Source: Oceanobacillus oncorhynchi (GTDB lineage Bacteria > Bacillota > Bacilli > Bacillales > Amphibacillaceae). From it: a stretch of 64,000 bases of DNA. Positions 9,926-18,964 of the stretch are shown here, piece after piece. The stretch spans positions 4,402,001-4,466,000 of the forward strand of contig NZ_CDGG01000001.1 of the NCBI RefSeq assembly GCF_000821065.1, given 5' to 3'. The notes under the pieces are model-generated. The model saw only the letters and a program-made list of their open reading frames with translations. It did not search any database and was not told the DNA's origin. A program made the translations under genes and the position numbers. Position 1 is the first letter of the stretch, and each line of letters begins with the position of its first letter.

Positions 9926-11674
9926 TTAATTGACCACACTCATAATCTCTTCGCGGTCTTGATATTGGATATTATAAATACGTTCATAAGGACCTTTATT
10001 TTTCAACAAGAAGTCATGAGTGCCCCGTTCAACGATTTCCCCGTCTTCCAGCACTAAAATTTCATCTGCATGCTTTAAAGAGGAAATACGGTGCGCAATA
10101 ATAAAGGATGTTCTGTTCTTCATCACTTCGCGCAATGCCTTTTGAATCTTATGCTCCGTCTGCATATCAACAGCAGACGTTGCATCATCTAATACAAGAA
10201 TACTCGGATCGATACAAATGGCTCTGGCTATAGCTATCCGCTGTTTCTGCCCCCCGGATAGCCCCATTCCTCTTTCTCCCAGAAGCGTATCATATCCTTT
10301 TGGAAGCTCCATGATAAAATCATGCGCTTGCGCCATTTTTGCCGCTGCAACAATTTCTTCTTCCTGAATTCCTGGTGTACCATAAGAAATATTTTCTTTA
10401 ATGGTTGTGGAAAAAAGGAACGGCTCCTGCAGAACAAAACCAATTTGGCTGCGGAGACTCTTCAGCTTATAGTCCGAAACAGGGCGCCCATCGATTAAAA
10501 CTTCCCCCTCTTCCGGTTCATAAAACCGTGTAAGCAGCTGGGTAATACTTGTTTTTCCTGCGCCTGTTGCGCCGATTAACCCGATTGTTTTGCCCGGCGG
10601 GGCATCGAAGCTGACATGTTTTAATGCTTCATCATCTTCCTCGATATATGTTAATGTGACATCCTTAAAGGTGACATGACCTTGAATATCAGCATCCATC
10701 GCACCAGTCTTTTCTTCGATATCTTCAGGCGCTTCGAGGATCTCCAGCAGCCGCTCTCCAGATGCTTTTGCCTGTGAAAATTGATTAATGATAAATCCTA
10801 AGTTCATAAGCGGTCCCATGATAAACCAGACTAAACTGAAAAAGGCCATTAATTGTCCGGTCGTCATGGATCCATTTATGACAAAAAAACCGCCAAACGC
10901 TAATAAAACAACGGCGCTGACATTTCCGATAAATTCCATCACCGGAAAATACTTTGCCCACAAACCTGATGTAAACAAATATTTTTGGCGGTAATTATCA
11001 TTACTTTCAGAAAACCTGCCAATCTCAAAGTCTTCTCTTGATAATGATTTAACCGTATTCATCCCGCTTATATTTTCCTGTACTCTTGTATTTAACTTTC
11101 CAAAGGAGCGCCTGATATTTCGAAAGGCCGGATGAACCTGCTTATCAAATTTATAAACAACAAATGCCAGAAACGGCATCGCCGCCATTGTTATAAGTGC
11201 TAGAGGAATAGAATAATAAAACATAACCGAAATACTTATCAGCATCAACGACACAACGCGAATCAATTCTGCAAAACCTACCGAAAGAAAGAAACGAAAT
11301 CCTTCGACATCTGCAGTCAGCCGGGACATAATATCCCCTGTTTTGGCATTATCATAATATTTAAATGCCAGCGCTTGCAGCTTATCGTATAATGATTCAC
11401 GCAGCTTATATACAGAGGTCATTCCAAATAAATCACCCAGGTACTGAAAGAAAAAAGTAGATACACCCTTTATCATCATCAACCCTAAGAATACGCCACA
11501 AATATAAGGAATCAGTCCATATCTCTGTTCAGCAACTACTTCATCGATTGTAATTTGCAGGATAATCGGATAAACAACCATAATGCTGGTAACGATAAGC
11601 ATACAAATAATCGACCAAATAAAATACTTTTTATAAGGCCAATAGAAATGCTTCAGTTTTTTAAAGGTATTCAA
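9926..11674 (-). CDS. ABC exporter half-transporter with degenerate catalytic site (heterodimer subunit 1)
   Basis: 582 residues with a six-helix transmembrane domain and a C-terminal nucleotide-binding domain: Walker A GATGAGKTS, Q-loop VLQEPF, canonical signature LSGGQKQR, Walker B ILVLDDATSAVD and H-loop IIAHRIS. The residue after Walker B is Asp instead of the catalytic Glu. Combined with the altered signature of the partner at 8081, one of the two composite ATP sites should be degenerate, as in known heterodimeric exporters. The start is a TTG at 11674 behind AAAGGGGGA. It is the first gene of the two-gene operon. Confidence 0.92.
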   Translation of the reverse strand: MNTFKKLKHFYWPYKKYFIWSIICMLIVTSIMVVYPIILQITIDEVVAEQRYGLIPYICGVFLGLMMIKGVSTFFFQYLGDLFGMTSVYKLRESLYDKLQALAFKYYDNAKTGDIMSRLTADVEGFRFFLSVGFAELIRVVSLMLISISVMFYYSIPLALITMAAMPFLAFVVYKFDKQVHPAFRNIRRSFGKLNTRVQENISGMNTVKSLSREDFEIGRFSESNDNYRQKYLFTSGLWAKYFPVMEFIGNVSAVVLLAFGGFFVINGSMTTGQLMAFFSLVWFIMGPLMNLGFIINQFSQAKASGERLLEILEAPEDIEEKTGAMDADIQGHVTFKDVTLTYIEEDDEALKHVSFDAPPGKTIGLIGATGAGKTSITQLLTRFYEPEEGEVLIDGRPVSDYKLKSLRSQIGFVLQEPFLFSTTIKENISYGTPGIQEEEIVAAAKMAQAHDFIMELPKGYDTLLGERGMGLSGGQKQRIAIARAICIDPSILVLDDATSAVDMQTEHKIQKALREVMKNRTSFIIAHRISSLKHADEILVLEDGEIVERGTHDFLLKNKGPYERIYNIQYQDREEIMSVVN

Positions 11675-11852
11675 AATTAATTCCCCCTTTCCACTAATCC
11701 GTAATAACTAATATAACGGTTTCCGAAATAAATTTCTACTGTTTTGTGAAATTTTTTTGAAAATTTTTGATAAATTTTTTAAGACAGCTTTTGTTGCGTG
11801 ATTTCTATCCGTGAAATATTTTGAAACCATCCATAATCTGCTCCTTTTGCAC

Positions 11853-11882
11853 AAAAAAACTCCATCCCGGAAAGAATAGAGT
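11853..11882 (-). terminator. Terminator after ykuV-like gene
   Basis: On the minus strand ACTCTAT pairs with ATGGAGT (one wobble) around a short loop and is followed by TTTTTT, 14 nt after the stop. Confidence 0.7.
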
Positions 11883-11895
11883 CTATATATTTTAT

Positions 11896-12336
11896 TTATT
11901 TTGTATTGATTAATCGTCTCAAACGCTGTTCTACCAAACTTGTAGAAGGTTTTCCAATTTGTTTGAACCGCAGCTTTTCCTGTTTATCAAATAAGTATAA
12001 CGCAGGTACATAACGGAACTGAAATATATCATCCAATTGTCCAGTTACATCATCTAAATATACAGCATCAACATGCAGCTGATTTAGTTTATTTTTTATT
12101 TCAGGCAGGCTGATTTGTTCACCATCTAAATATGTGTGAATCAATATAGTAATCACTTTTTGGTATTTGATTGGAGGAATAGCAGCCAGCTTTTGCAAGA
12201 AATAATCACAGGATGAACAGCTAACAGACCAAAATATAACAAGAATCGGCTTTCCGCTAGAAAATAACAGGGATTGATTACTTCCGGGCAATGGTTTGAA
12301 TTTAGATAAATCAGGGAGGGCATCATAAATCTGCAT
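11896..12336 (-). CDS. ykuV: YkuV-like thioredoxin-fold thiol-disulfide protein
   Basis: 146 residues from the ATG at 12336, chosen for the AGGAG seven nucleotides upstream. It has the thioredoxin-fold active site FWSVSCSSC (CxxC) near residue 35 and a cis-proline loop RYVPALYLFD, matching the layout of B. subtilis YkuV (FWSISCHLC, EYVPAYYVFD, as I recall). There is no signal peptide, so it should act in the cytosol. Its position near dapH/dapL also matches the B. subtilis ykuQ-ykuV neighbourhood, although the genes between are missing. A paralogous TlpA/ResA-like assignment is the alternative. Confidence 0.75.
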   Translation of the reverse strand: MQIYDALPDLSKFKPLPGSNQSLLFSSGKPILVIFWSVSCSSCDYFLQKLAAIPPIKYQKVITILIHTYLDGEQISLPEIKNKLNQLHVDAVYLDDVTGQLDDIFQFRYVPALYLFDKQEKLRFKQIGKPSTSLVEQRLRRLINTK

Positions 12337-12421
12337 GAGGTCACTCCTTCCTATTCTCTTTAACTGATATATGATGAGGGAGGAAGATGTATGCATTTGA
12401 TTTTAGAAGAATAGAGCATAT

Positions 12422-12460
12422 AAAAAAGATTTCCCCCATTACAAGAGAAAATCTTTTTTA
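12422..12460 (-). terminator. Terminator after dapH-dapL
   Basis: AAAAAAGATTT and AAATCTTTTTT form an 11-bp stem ending in a T run on the minus strand, separating the dap operon from the ykuV-like gene. Confidence 0.8.
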
Positions 12461-12479
12461 TTAAACCCTAATATACCTG

Positions 12480-13604
12480 TCAAACACTACCAATGGAGCG
12501 GATATAGGTTTCTACAGCTTCCGCCCCTACAGAAAGCGCAGCTTCATCCGGGGTTAGCTTCGCATGATGCAGTCCATATGGAGAATTTACCCCAAGCCAG
12601 AACATAAATCCTGGAATCTCTTTTAGCATATCTCCAAAATCCTCTCCAGTCATTGCTGCAGAAGCCTGAACATAAGTAATGCCCGTGTTTTCCAGAGACG
12701 TTTTAAAGAGCTCCACATATTTTTCTTCATTTACTACCTGGTAATAATTCGCTCCATAATCGACATTTATTTGGCAATCATAGGCTATTTCAAATCCTTT
12801 GATCAGCCTCTCCAGCTCTTCCTTCACCAATATGATGGAGGAAGCTTCTGTCGTTCGAATGGTTCCTTCCAAACGAGCTGTCTCCGCTATGGCATTCTGA
12901 ACAAATCCGCTCTCCATTTTTCCAATCGTAACGACGGAACCGTCTAACGGATTTAACCTTCTGGAGACAATTTGCTGAGCCTGCACAACAAAATTACTCG
13001 CTGCTACGGTCATGTCCTTCGCTAAATGCGGATAGGCAGCATGGCCGCCAAGTCCTTTAAAATCCAGGAACAGCTCACTCGTATTAGCAAATAAAAGTCC
13101 AGATTTAGAGGATACCTGACCAACTGGCAGCTCTGGAGCAATATGCAGTGCAAAAATCGTATCTGGTTTCCATGCAAGAAATTCTTCTGACGCAATCATC
13201 GGCTTTGCGCCGCCCGGGCCTTCTTCAGCTGGCTGAAAAATAAATAGCACATCATCCTTTACAGGCTGTTCAATCAGCCTGTTGAGTGCTGCCAAAGCAA
13301 TGGTCATATGGAAATCGTGTCCGCACGCATGCATTTGTCCCCTATGCGTTGAAGCAAAGTCGAAGCCTGTGTCTTCCAAAATGGGGAGTCCGTCGATATC
13401 AGACCGAAAACCAATCCGCTTTGTTGGATTGGTTCCAGATACATGTACTAAAATACCGGTCCGCCATGTTCTCACTTCAACACGATCTGTCGCCATTTCT
13501 TGAATTTTTGCGAGCAGGTACTTTTGCGTCTTTTCCTCCCTGAAACCTAATTCAGGAATCTGATGCAGTTCCCTGCGGATCGTTTGCAAATCAATTGCTG
13601 TCAT
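12480..13604 (-). CDS. dapL: N-acetyldiaminopimelate deacetylase
   Basis: 374-residue M20-family amidohydrolase. Family motifs are visible: RSDIDGLPI, the metal site MHACGHDFHM, EEGPGGAKP and a C-terminal GEDFGDM and HHAKLTPDE. The function call as deacetylase of N-acetyl-LL-diaminopimelate rests on its operon with dapH, 16 nt upstream, as in B. subtilis ykuQ-ykuR. The ribosome site (AGATGAAAA region) is weak, suggesting coupling to dapH translation. It releases LL-diaminopimelate for lysine and peptidoglycan. Confidence 0.93.
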   Translation of the reverse strand: MTAIDLQTIRRELHQIPELGFREEKTQKYLLAKIQEMATDRVEVRTWRTGILVHVSGTNPTKRIGFRSDIDGLPILEDTGFDFASTHRGQMHACGHDFHMTIALAALNRLIEQPVKDDVLFIFQPAEEGPGGAKPMIASEEFLAWKPDTIFALHIAPELPVGQVSSKSGLLFANTSELFLDFKGLGGHAAYPHLAKDMTVAASNFVVQAQQIVSRRLNPLDGSVVTIGKMESGFVQNAIAETARLEGTIRTTEASSIILVKEELERLIKGFEIAYDCQINVDYGANYYQVVNEEKYVELFKTSLENTGITYVQASAAMTGEDFGDMLKEIPGFMFWLGVNSPYGLHHAKLTPDEAALSVGAEAVETYIRSIGSV

Positions 13605-13620
13605 AAAGTTTTCATCTGCC

Positions 13621-14328
13621 TTAATTATCTAATTTACGAAGCTCTTGTTTGATTTCTGTTTTCGATTTTGTCTGCTCATCGATTTCTTTTAAAACTCGGG
13701 CAGGTGTACCGCCGACTAATGTGTTTGGTTCTACGTCCTTGGTAACAATAGATCCTGCTGCAACAATAGAGCCTTTTCCAATCGTGATTCCTTCAAGGAC
13801 AACAACATTTGCGCCAATTACCACATCATCTTCTACGATAACTGGTTTAGCAGATGGCGGCTCAATTACGCCGGCAAGGACAGTACCTGCACCAATATGA
13901 CAGTTCTTTCCTACAGTAGCTCTCCCGCCAAGAACTGCATTCATATCAATCATCGTTCCTTCACCGATAACAGCACCAATATTAATTGATGCACCCATCA
14001 TGATTACAACACCATCGCCAATTTCTACCTGGTCACGAATAATCGCACCCGGCTCGATACGCGCATTGATATTTTTTAAATCCAGCATTGGGATAGCAGA
14101 GTTACGGCGATCATTTTCAATAACATAATCTTCGATAACAGCTTCATTATCTTTTAAGAATTGCTCTACTGCTTTCCATTCTCCAAATAATGTACCGCTT
14201 TTCGCATCAACAAATGCCTTTATTTCGTTCTGTTCAGGAAGCTTGTCCAAGTCTCCCTTCACGTATACTTTTACAGGTGTGCTTTTCTTACTATTAGAAA
14301 TAAATTGTATAATTTCATTTGCATCCAT
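13621..14328 (-). CDS. dapH: Tetrahydrodipicolinate N-acetyltransferase
   Basis: 235 residues. The C-terminal half is a left-handed beta-helix of hexapeptide repeats (for example [16 protein letters not shown] and [15 protein letters not shown]), typical of acyltransferases, and the N-terminal 90 residues match the DapH-specific domain. The ATG at 14328 is preferred because GGAGGAG lies nine nucleotides upstream; the TTG at 14334 is too close to it. It acetylates tetrahydrodipicolinate, the first step of the acetyl branch to diaminopimelate. dapL follows in the same operon, and the aminotransferase patA is at 18965. Confidence 0.96.
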   Translation of the reverse strand: MDANEIIQFISNSKKSTPVKVYVKGDLDKLPEQNEIKAFVDAKSGTLFGEWKAVEQFLKDNEAVIEDYVIENDRRNSAIPMLDLKNINARIEPGAIIRDQVEIGDGVVIMMGASINIGAVIGEGTMIDMNAVLGGRATVGKNCHIGAGTVLAGVIEPPSAKPVIVEDDVVIGANVVVLEGITIGKGSIVAAGSIVTKDVEPNTLVGGTPARVLKEIDEQTKSKTEIKQELRKLDN

Positions 14329-14402
14329 AATCAACTACTCCTCCATTTTCTATAATCTCCTTCTTACTTTAGCAGACGCCATCTTCATCGGCAACTAATA
14401 TT

Positions 14403-14585
14403 ACTGTAAGAAAAACCAAGAAAACCACTTGTTATTTAAAATATCGATGTTCTTGCCAATCGCTAAGTCTTCTTCAAAGGAGATGAGCTCGGGGCCTACG
14501 AAAGCGGAGTGTATTTCTGGTGCCTAAGATTATTCCCCCATGGAACATGTTGAAGCGCTAAATTCAGCATATATATTTCCTAACA
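14403..14585. repeat. Degenerate dispersed repeat, copy B
   Basis: It matches copy A (2078-2490) in two blocks: AAGAAAAACCAAGAAAACC at 14408 and, from 14461, AAGTCTTCTTCAAAGGAGAT, then GAGCTCGG, AGTGTATTTCTGGTGCC and TAAGATTA. Similarity by eye is about 75-80 percent over the shared parts. It lies between dapH and the ykuL terminator with no ORF of note. Confidence 0.7.
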
Positions 14586-14588
14586 TGC

Positions 14589-14641
14589 AAAAAAATCCCC
14601 ATGAAGCAGAATAAACTATCGCTCTTCCACGTCATGGAGAC
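14589..14641 (-). terminator. Terminator after ykuL
   Basis: On the minus strand TCTCCATGA pairs with TCATGGGGA (with a wobble) over a long loop and is followed by seven T residues, 8 nt after the ykuL stop. Confidence 0.75.
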
Positions 14642-14648
14642 ATTGTTA

Positions 14649-15098
14649 TTATTTTTTATATGCATTCATATAAATATCTTTTTTTACTTGCTTCAATATT
14701 GCTCTTCTTGTTAAAATACCATCAAAATAACCATCTTTATCTACTATACATACAAATGGATGGTCAATGGAAGCATTCAGCCCGTCTAGTAAACTATTTT
14801 CTCTGGTTAAGGTCGGTACATTTGCAGCCATGGCGTCCATTACCCGAATTTCTGATAAGCGTTCCATTTCAAAGCTTTCAATCCCGAGTACTTCATTCAG
14901 GATAACGGTTTTTCCGATAATCCCGGCAAATTTATAGGTTGCATCAAGTACTGGCACTGCTGCATAGCCGGATTTCATTAATACCAGCAATGCATGTTCT
15001 AAAGGATTATTGAGCTGGACATGCGCTACCTTTTCAGCAGGTATAAGGACTTCACTGATTTTCATATCTGACAATTGTTTATCTTGCGTTGTACTCAC
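14649..15098 (-). CDS. ykuL: Two-CBS-domain protein YkuL
   Basis: 149 residues from a GTG at 15098 that has GGGGG eight nucleotides upstream; reading further upstream is open but has no ribosome site and would add an unlikely extension. Two CBS domains cover almost the whole protein: the first around ISEVLIPAEKVAHVQ to GIIGK, the second around VMDAMAANVPTL to the C-terminus. Such proteins bind adenine nucleotides; a c-di-AMP-binding role is known for relatives. No enzymatic domain is present. The gene stands alone with its own terminator. Confidence 0.87.
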   Translation of the reverse strand: MSTTQDKQLSDMKISEVLIPAEKVAHVQLNNPLEHALLVLMKSGYAAVPVLDATYKFAGIIGKTVILNEVLGIESFEMERLSEIRVMDAMAANVPTLTRENSLLDGLNASIDHPFVCIVDKDGYFDGILTRRAILKQVKKDIYMNAYKK

Positions 15099-15601
15099 CT
15101 TATTTACCCCCTTCTTCATATAAAGACGATTGAAATTCAAAGATGCTTTTAACTTATTAGAAATGCTGTGAAAGTAACCCGGTAGATACATCTTCTTCCA
15201 AAACGTTTCTGCGAGACCTGCTCTATCTTCATCATAAAAGTTCACGGGTGTTATCTGCGAGGATAATTACCCATAAACGGTCACCTTAAAGTATATTACT
15301 TGATTTTTCGTTATACACACACTTTTAGTTTAACATACTTCTGCGGTTCTCTCCCAGTGATTGTATCAGCAGATTCCTCATTTGGAAGAATATTGCTCCT
15401 AAAAAAGTGCCTTCACATATTTCTACAGAAGAATTATGTCCGAGTAAAACGCGATAAATCAGGTCTTTAAAAGCAGTAAGAATGATTTTACTGTATCTTA
15501 AATAAAAAAGTATAAAACTTTACCTATTTGCCAAATGAAAAAAAGCTTCTATCCGTGCTATAATTTTCGTATTGGTTTATATGCAGAAAGGAAATTATAC
15601 A

Positions 15602-16450
15602 ATGAATCGCAGAACATTTTTAAAAAGGTCTTTAGGAAGCTTATTAACATTATTTGGTTTGAGCGGCGGAACGTATTTTTATGCTCGTGAGATAGAACCT
15701 TCTCTCCTGAAAATCACAGAAGAATCAATTACATCTCCACAAATTCCCAACGCTTTTAATCAGTTTAAAATTGTGCAATTTTCCGATACCCATTTAGGTT
15801 TCCATTATAGCTTAGAGCAGCTCGAAACTCTTGTTACAAAAATTAATAATCTGGAACCCGACTTGATTTTATTTACAGGGGACTTAGTAGACGAACCTAA
15901 TAATTATCACTGGGACGACAGTCTCATCCGTATATTACAGCAGCTGGAGGCGCCTGAAGGAAAGTTTTGGATTTATGGAAATCATGATCATGGGGGCTAT
16001 GGAACGGATATTTTATACGAAACCTTTGAAGCAGCTGATTTTACCTTGCTCCAAAACAATGCCTCCCGTATCCATCGTGAGAATGCTTCCTTTCTGCTGG
16101 CTGGACTGGATGATGCAATGCTTGGGAATCCGGATGTCAGTCAATCGTTAAGAGATCGGACAGCTTCTGATTTCACCATTCTTCTTGCGCACGAGCCTGA
16201 CCTTGCCGATATGGTGAAGGATTATCCTGTGGATATTCAATTATCAGGTCATAGCCATGGAGGGCAGGTCCGGTTACCTTTTATTGGCGATTTATATACG
16301 CCGGCGTACGCAGAAAAATATGTACAAGGGAAATACACTGTTTCAGATAGATTGACATTATACGTGAACAGCGGGATTGGAACCACCCGTTTACCTTATC
16401 GATTCTTCTGCAAACCGGAGCTGCATGTATTTACATTACATCCAAATTAA
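15602..16450 (+). CDS. ykuE: YkuE-like metallophosphoesterase with Tat-type signal
   Basis: 282 residues from the ATG at 15602 (ribosome site AAAGGAA). The N-terminus NRRTFLKRSLGS followed by a hydrophobic stretch is a twin-arginine signal, so it should be exported folded. The calcineurin-like motifs are complete: DTHLG, GDLVDE, GNHDHGG and SGHSHGGQ. B. subtilis YkuE is a Tat-dependent wall-associated phosphodiesterase. A TATAAT box occurs at 15559-15564 but without a well-spaced -35. The 500-nt stretch between the ykuL start and this gene otherwise shows nothing I can name. Confidence 0.88.
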   Translation: MNRRTFLKRSLGSLLTLFGLSGGTYFYAREIEPSLLKITEESITSPQIPNAFNQFKIVQFSDTHLGFHYSLEQLETLVTKINNLEPDLILFTGDLVDEPNNYHWDDSLIRILQQLEAPEGKFWIYGNHDHGGYGTDILYETFEAADFTLLQNNASRIHRENASFLLAGLDDAMLGNPDVSQSLRDRTASDFTILLAHEPDLADMVKDYPVDIQLSGHSHGGQVRLPFIGDLYTPAYAEKYVQGKYTVSDRLTLYVNSGIGTTRLPYRFFCKPELHVFTLHPN

Positions 16451-16707
16451 TGCTTTACCTGCAGAATTTTTTGTTTCTTCATGGGATAACCTCGATTTTC
16501 GCCTGCAGCAGCGATTGGAGAATCACTATTAAAGGGCTCGATTATCCTTCAGCTTGAAAGAATTGGATTGCAGTAAAATTTTATCGAAAGAAAGATATCC
16601 GGGCAGCCCGGTTTAAAATGTCATAATTCCTTCATATGAGAGACTTTTTCAACATTTTCCCCAATGCTATAATGAACATAAGATACAGTAGGAAAGGGTT
16701 TAATGAT

Positions 16708-17280
16708 ATGAGACATTATTTATTACTTATTGGTTTATTTTTCGTATTAGCAGGCTGCGGACAGGGTTACGCAATTGAAACAACCATGTCAGAACAAGTC
16801 CCGGAATTTGAGTATACGACACAGGATGAAGAACAGCTCTCCCTTGAAGATTTAAAAGGAGAATGGTGGATTGCTGATTTTATCTTTACAAACTGTACCA
16901 CCGTCTGTATGCCGATGACATATAATATGGCTCACCTGCAATCCATGATGGAAGAGGAAGGCATCGATGCACAGATTGTTTCTTTTAGCGTAGATCCAGA
17001 TTTCGATACCCCTGAGGTATTAAAGGATTATGCCTCTAACTATGATGTGAATTTCGATAATTGGTCTTTCGTCACTGGTTATGATTTTGAAACGATCCGC
17101 GAATTTTCCATTAAGCATTTTAAAAACCTTGTTCAAGCCCCCGCAGAGGGAGATGATCAGGTTCTCCACGGGACATCTTTCTTTCTAGTCAGCCCGGAAG
17201 GTGAAGTTGTCAAAAATTATGATGGAGTGGAATTTGATAACATGGATGCAATTCTTGATGACTTAAAAAAAGTAAATTAG
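16708..17280 (+). CDS. SCO1/SenC-family copper-binding lipoprotein
   Basis: 190 residues from the ATG at 16708 behind AAAGGG. The signal ends in the lipobox VLAGC, so it is an outer-face lipoprotein. The thioredoxin-like fold carries the copper motif NCTTVC (CxxxC, followed by MP) and the conserved downstream His in VLHGTSFFLV. SCO proteins deliver copper or reduce the CuA site of cytochrome c oxidase; B. subtilis YpmQ (BsSco) is the model. TATAAT at 16668-16673, preceded by TG, may be its promoter. No oxidase genes lie in the window. Confidence 0.92.
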   Translation: MRHYLLLIGLFFVLAGCGQGYAIETTMSEQVPEFEYTTQDEEQLSLEDLKGEWWIADFIFTNCTTVCMPMTYNMAHLQSMMEEEGIDAQIVSFSVDPDFDTPEVLKDYASNYDVNFDNWSFVTGYDFETIREFSIKHFKNLVQAPAEGDDQVLHGTSFFLVSPEGEVVKNYDGVEFDNMDAILDDLKKVN

Positions 17281-17344
17281 ACAGCACGATATTTCAACAA
17301 AGCATTCCCACAGCACTAAAATGATATTTCTTCTTGCTCATCTG

Positions 17345-17378
17345 AAAAGACCTTAGCCGCCATGCGAGGGTCTTTTTT
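17345..17378 (+). terminator. Terminator downstream of the SCO gene
   Basis: AAAAGACC pairs with GGTCTTTT over a 16-nt loop followed by TTTT. The 345-nt gap up to ykyB shows nothing else convincing. Confidence 0.7.
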
Positions 17379-17625
17379 CTTCCCTGAATTCGGAAATTAC
17401 TATCATGCCTTCCTAATAATCTACAGTATATTTTTCTCAGCACGTGCTTATACGCGTAATCCTTGCTGGCGCAAGCATTATTCAAGCTTTTATTTTTCAC
17501 CCGGCACAAAACTAGTGCATTTGTTCGTATTTTTTCGATATAGTATTGAAATTCCATAAATTTTAAGTTAGAGTATTAATTAAATATAGATTGATTGAAT
17601 CCTTTTTTAAAGGGAGAGACTAAAA

Positions 17626-18096
17626 ATGAAACATGACGTTGAGGTTGAAAAGCTGGCGCAGGCTTTATTTGTTATTAATAAGCATGCAAAAACGGCTCCT
17701 GACCCGAAGCAGCTGTATCAATTAAAAAAACAAGCCATCGAAAAATTATTAAAAGAGAAAAAAGCTTCTAAAAAAGGGTTGCATTTTTCTGACCATCCCA
17801 AGCTTAGCAATCAACATTCTACAGTGCTTATTAAGGTTGGAGAATATTGCTTCCATATCCCTCCTGCCAAAGAGGATTTAAAACATCTGAAGCATCTGGG
17901 TGCATTAGACCAAAGCTATCGCAACCCGCCTGTAAAAATGTCTTTATCTCAAGCTAAACGGCTAATTTGTCAGTATATTAACTGGAAGCAGGAAAAACCA
18001 AAATCGACCCCTGCCAAAAAACATCGCTCCAGCTATTACGTACCTTCTTCGTTAGGAAAAATGGATTGGCCTCCTGCACGCTCTAAAAAGAAATAA
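17626..18096 (+). CDS. ykyB: YkyB family protein
   Basis: 156 residues, close to the B. subtilis YkyB length. Shared blocks as I recall them include INKHAKTAPDPK, LYQLKKQAI, GLHFSDHP, YCFHIPPAKEDLKHL and LDQSYRNP. It is basic (Lys-rich ends), soluble and without a signal peptide. The function is unknown; it is not part of an obvious operon. The ribosome site is AAAGGGAGAG upstream of the ATG. Confidence 0.88.
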   Translation: MKHDVEVEKLAQALFVINKHAKTAPDPKQLYQLKKQAIEKLLKEKKASKKGLHFSDHPKLSNQHSTVLIKVGEYCFHIPPAKEDLKHLKHLGALDQSYRNPPVKMSLSQAKRLICQYINWKQEKPKSTPAKKHRSSYYVPSSLGKMDWPPARSKKK

Positions 18097-18154
18097 GGAA
18101 GCTGGCCAGACATTAATCTTTGGCCCATCGTATATAAACATTTTATTGCCGTAT

Positions 18155-18193
18155 TAAAAAGAAAATAACATTTGCCGAAGATTATTTTCTTTT
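18155..18193. terminator. Bidirectional terminator between ykyB and the membrane protein gene
   Basis: AAAAGAAAATAA and TTATTTTCTTTT form a 12-bp AT-rich stem. It overlaps the last codons and stop of the minus-strand gene at 18182. Confidence 0.65.
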
Positions 18194-18505
18194 CAATAAA
18201 AATTGATGCAATAATGGAAAAATAGCTAAGCAGATGCCTAAAAAAGCGAGGCTTTGCATAGCAGCCCTTAGAAAGTGCCAAGCATCCCTTTCCTGGATGA
18301 CAGCTGTTATAATCGTTAAGCTAATCACAATAATGCTTGCACCGATATATGCCAGAAACCGCATCATTTGCTTTCTAACCGCCCATTGATATATTTTTTT
18401 CGTCAGATAGTACACAGCTGTACTGCATAACAGCATCATAATGACATAAATATAAGTAATATTAATTCCAACATTTCCGATAGATACTATCCCTGACAGC
18501 AACAT
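18182..18505 (-). CDS. Small three-helix membrane protein of unknown function
   Basis: 107 residues, not recognised. Three hydrophobic segments are visible, about residues 5-33, 48-66 and 80-100, with basic loops (KKIYQWAVRKQMMR) after the first and a basic C-terminus (LLKRK), so the loop after the first helix is likely cytosolic. The ATG at 18505 has AAAGGTGAG upstream. It is a single gene; the adjacent DNA gives no clue to its function. Confidence 0.7.
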   Translation of the reverse strand: MLLSGIVSIGNVGINITYIYVIMMLLCSTAVYYLTKKIYQWAVRKQMMRFLAYIGASIIVISLTIITAVIQERDAWHFLRAAMQSLAFLGICLAIFPLLHQFLLKRK

Positions 18506-18658
18506 GTTCTCACCTTTTCTTTCTGATTTCGCTGCTATTCAGTTTCGTCATGTTGAAACGATTTTATACGGCGGTAAAATCCCTTATTTTATAAAGATGA
18601 TACAATAAGAACAGGGCTGCTTCAAAATCGTTTTTTTATTCCTCTTCCCTCTCTCCAA

Positions 18659-18699
18659 TAAAAAACCGCTTTAGCAAGGATTTCTCCTACTCAGCGGTT
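18659..18699 (-). terminator. Terminator overlapping the end of the fbpB-like gene
   Basis: On the minus strand AACCGCT and AGCGGTT form the stem, followed by TTTT. The stop codon of the FbpB-like ORF lies inside the loop. Confidence 0.75.
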
Positions 18700-18851
18700 A
18701 ATTCGTTTTTATTCTTTTTATGATTCAATAAAAAAGCTTCTTGTTTCTTGTCTAACTTCTCTTCAATTTGTGATATACTTTTCTCATCGTTTAATAATTC
18801 TTGTCTATTCATGTCAACAAGCTGTTCGAAATTAAGAGATCTTGGTCGCAT
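18687..18851 (-). CDS. FbpB-like small basic protein (54 aa)
   Basis: Short ORF starting MRPRSLNFEQLVDMNRQELL. It resembles the FbpB family (Fur-regulated basic protein B), which in B. subtilis helps the FsrA small RNA spare iron; the shared pattern is a basic N-terminus, then LVxxNRQELLND and an acidic-basic EEKLDKK helix. A strong ribosome site AAAAGGAG precedes the ATG by 6 nt, and TATAAT lies about 30 nt upstream (18889-18894). I see no clear Fur box, so iron control is not supported by sequence. A terminator follows. Confidence 0.75.
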   Translation of the reverse strand: MRPRSLNFEQLVDMNRQELLNDEKSISQIEEKLDKKQEAFLLNHKKNKNELTAE

Positions 18852-18964
18852 ATTGTATTCTCCTTTTATTTTATTCTATATTTTTATTATACCCAATTTC
18901 ATTCGTATTAATCCAAATTATTTGAACATTTAATGAAAATTTTACTTTTTAAGCGTAGGTGATT

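Noticed and set aside
18852..18958. Fur box upstream of the FbpB-like gene
   Set aside because: No match to the GATAATGATTATC-type pattern; only a TATAAT box is seen.
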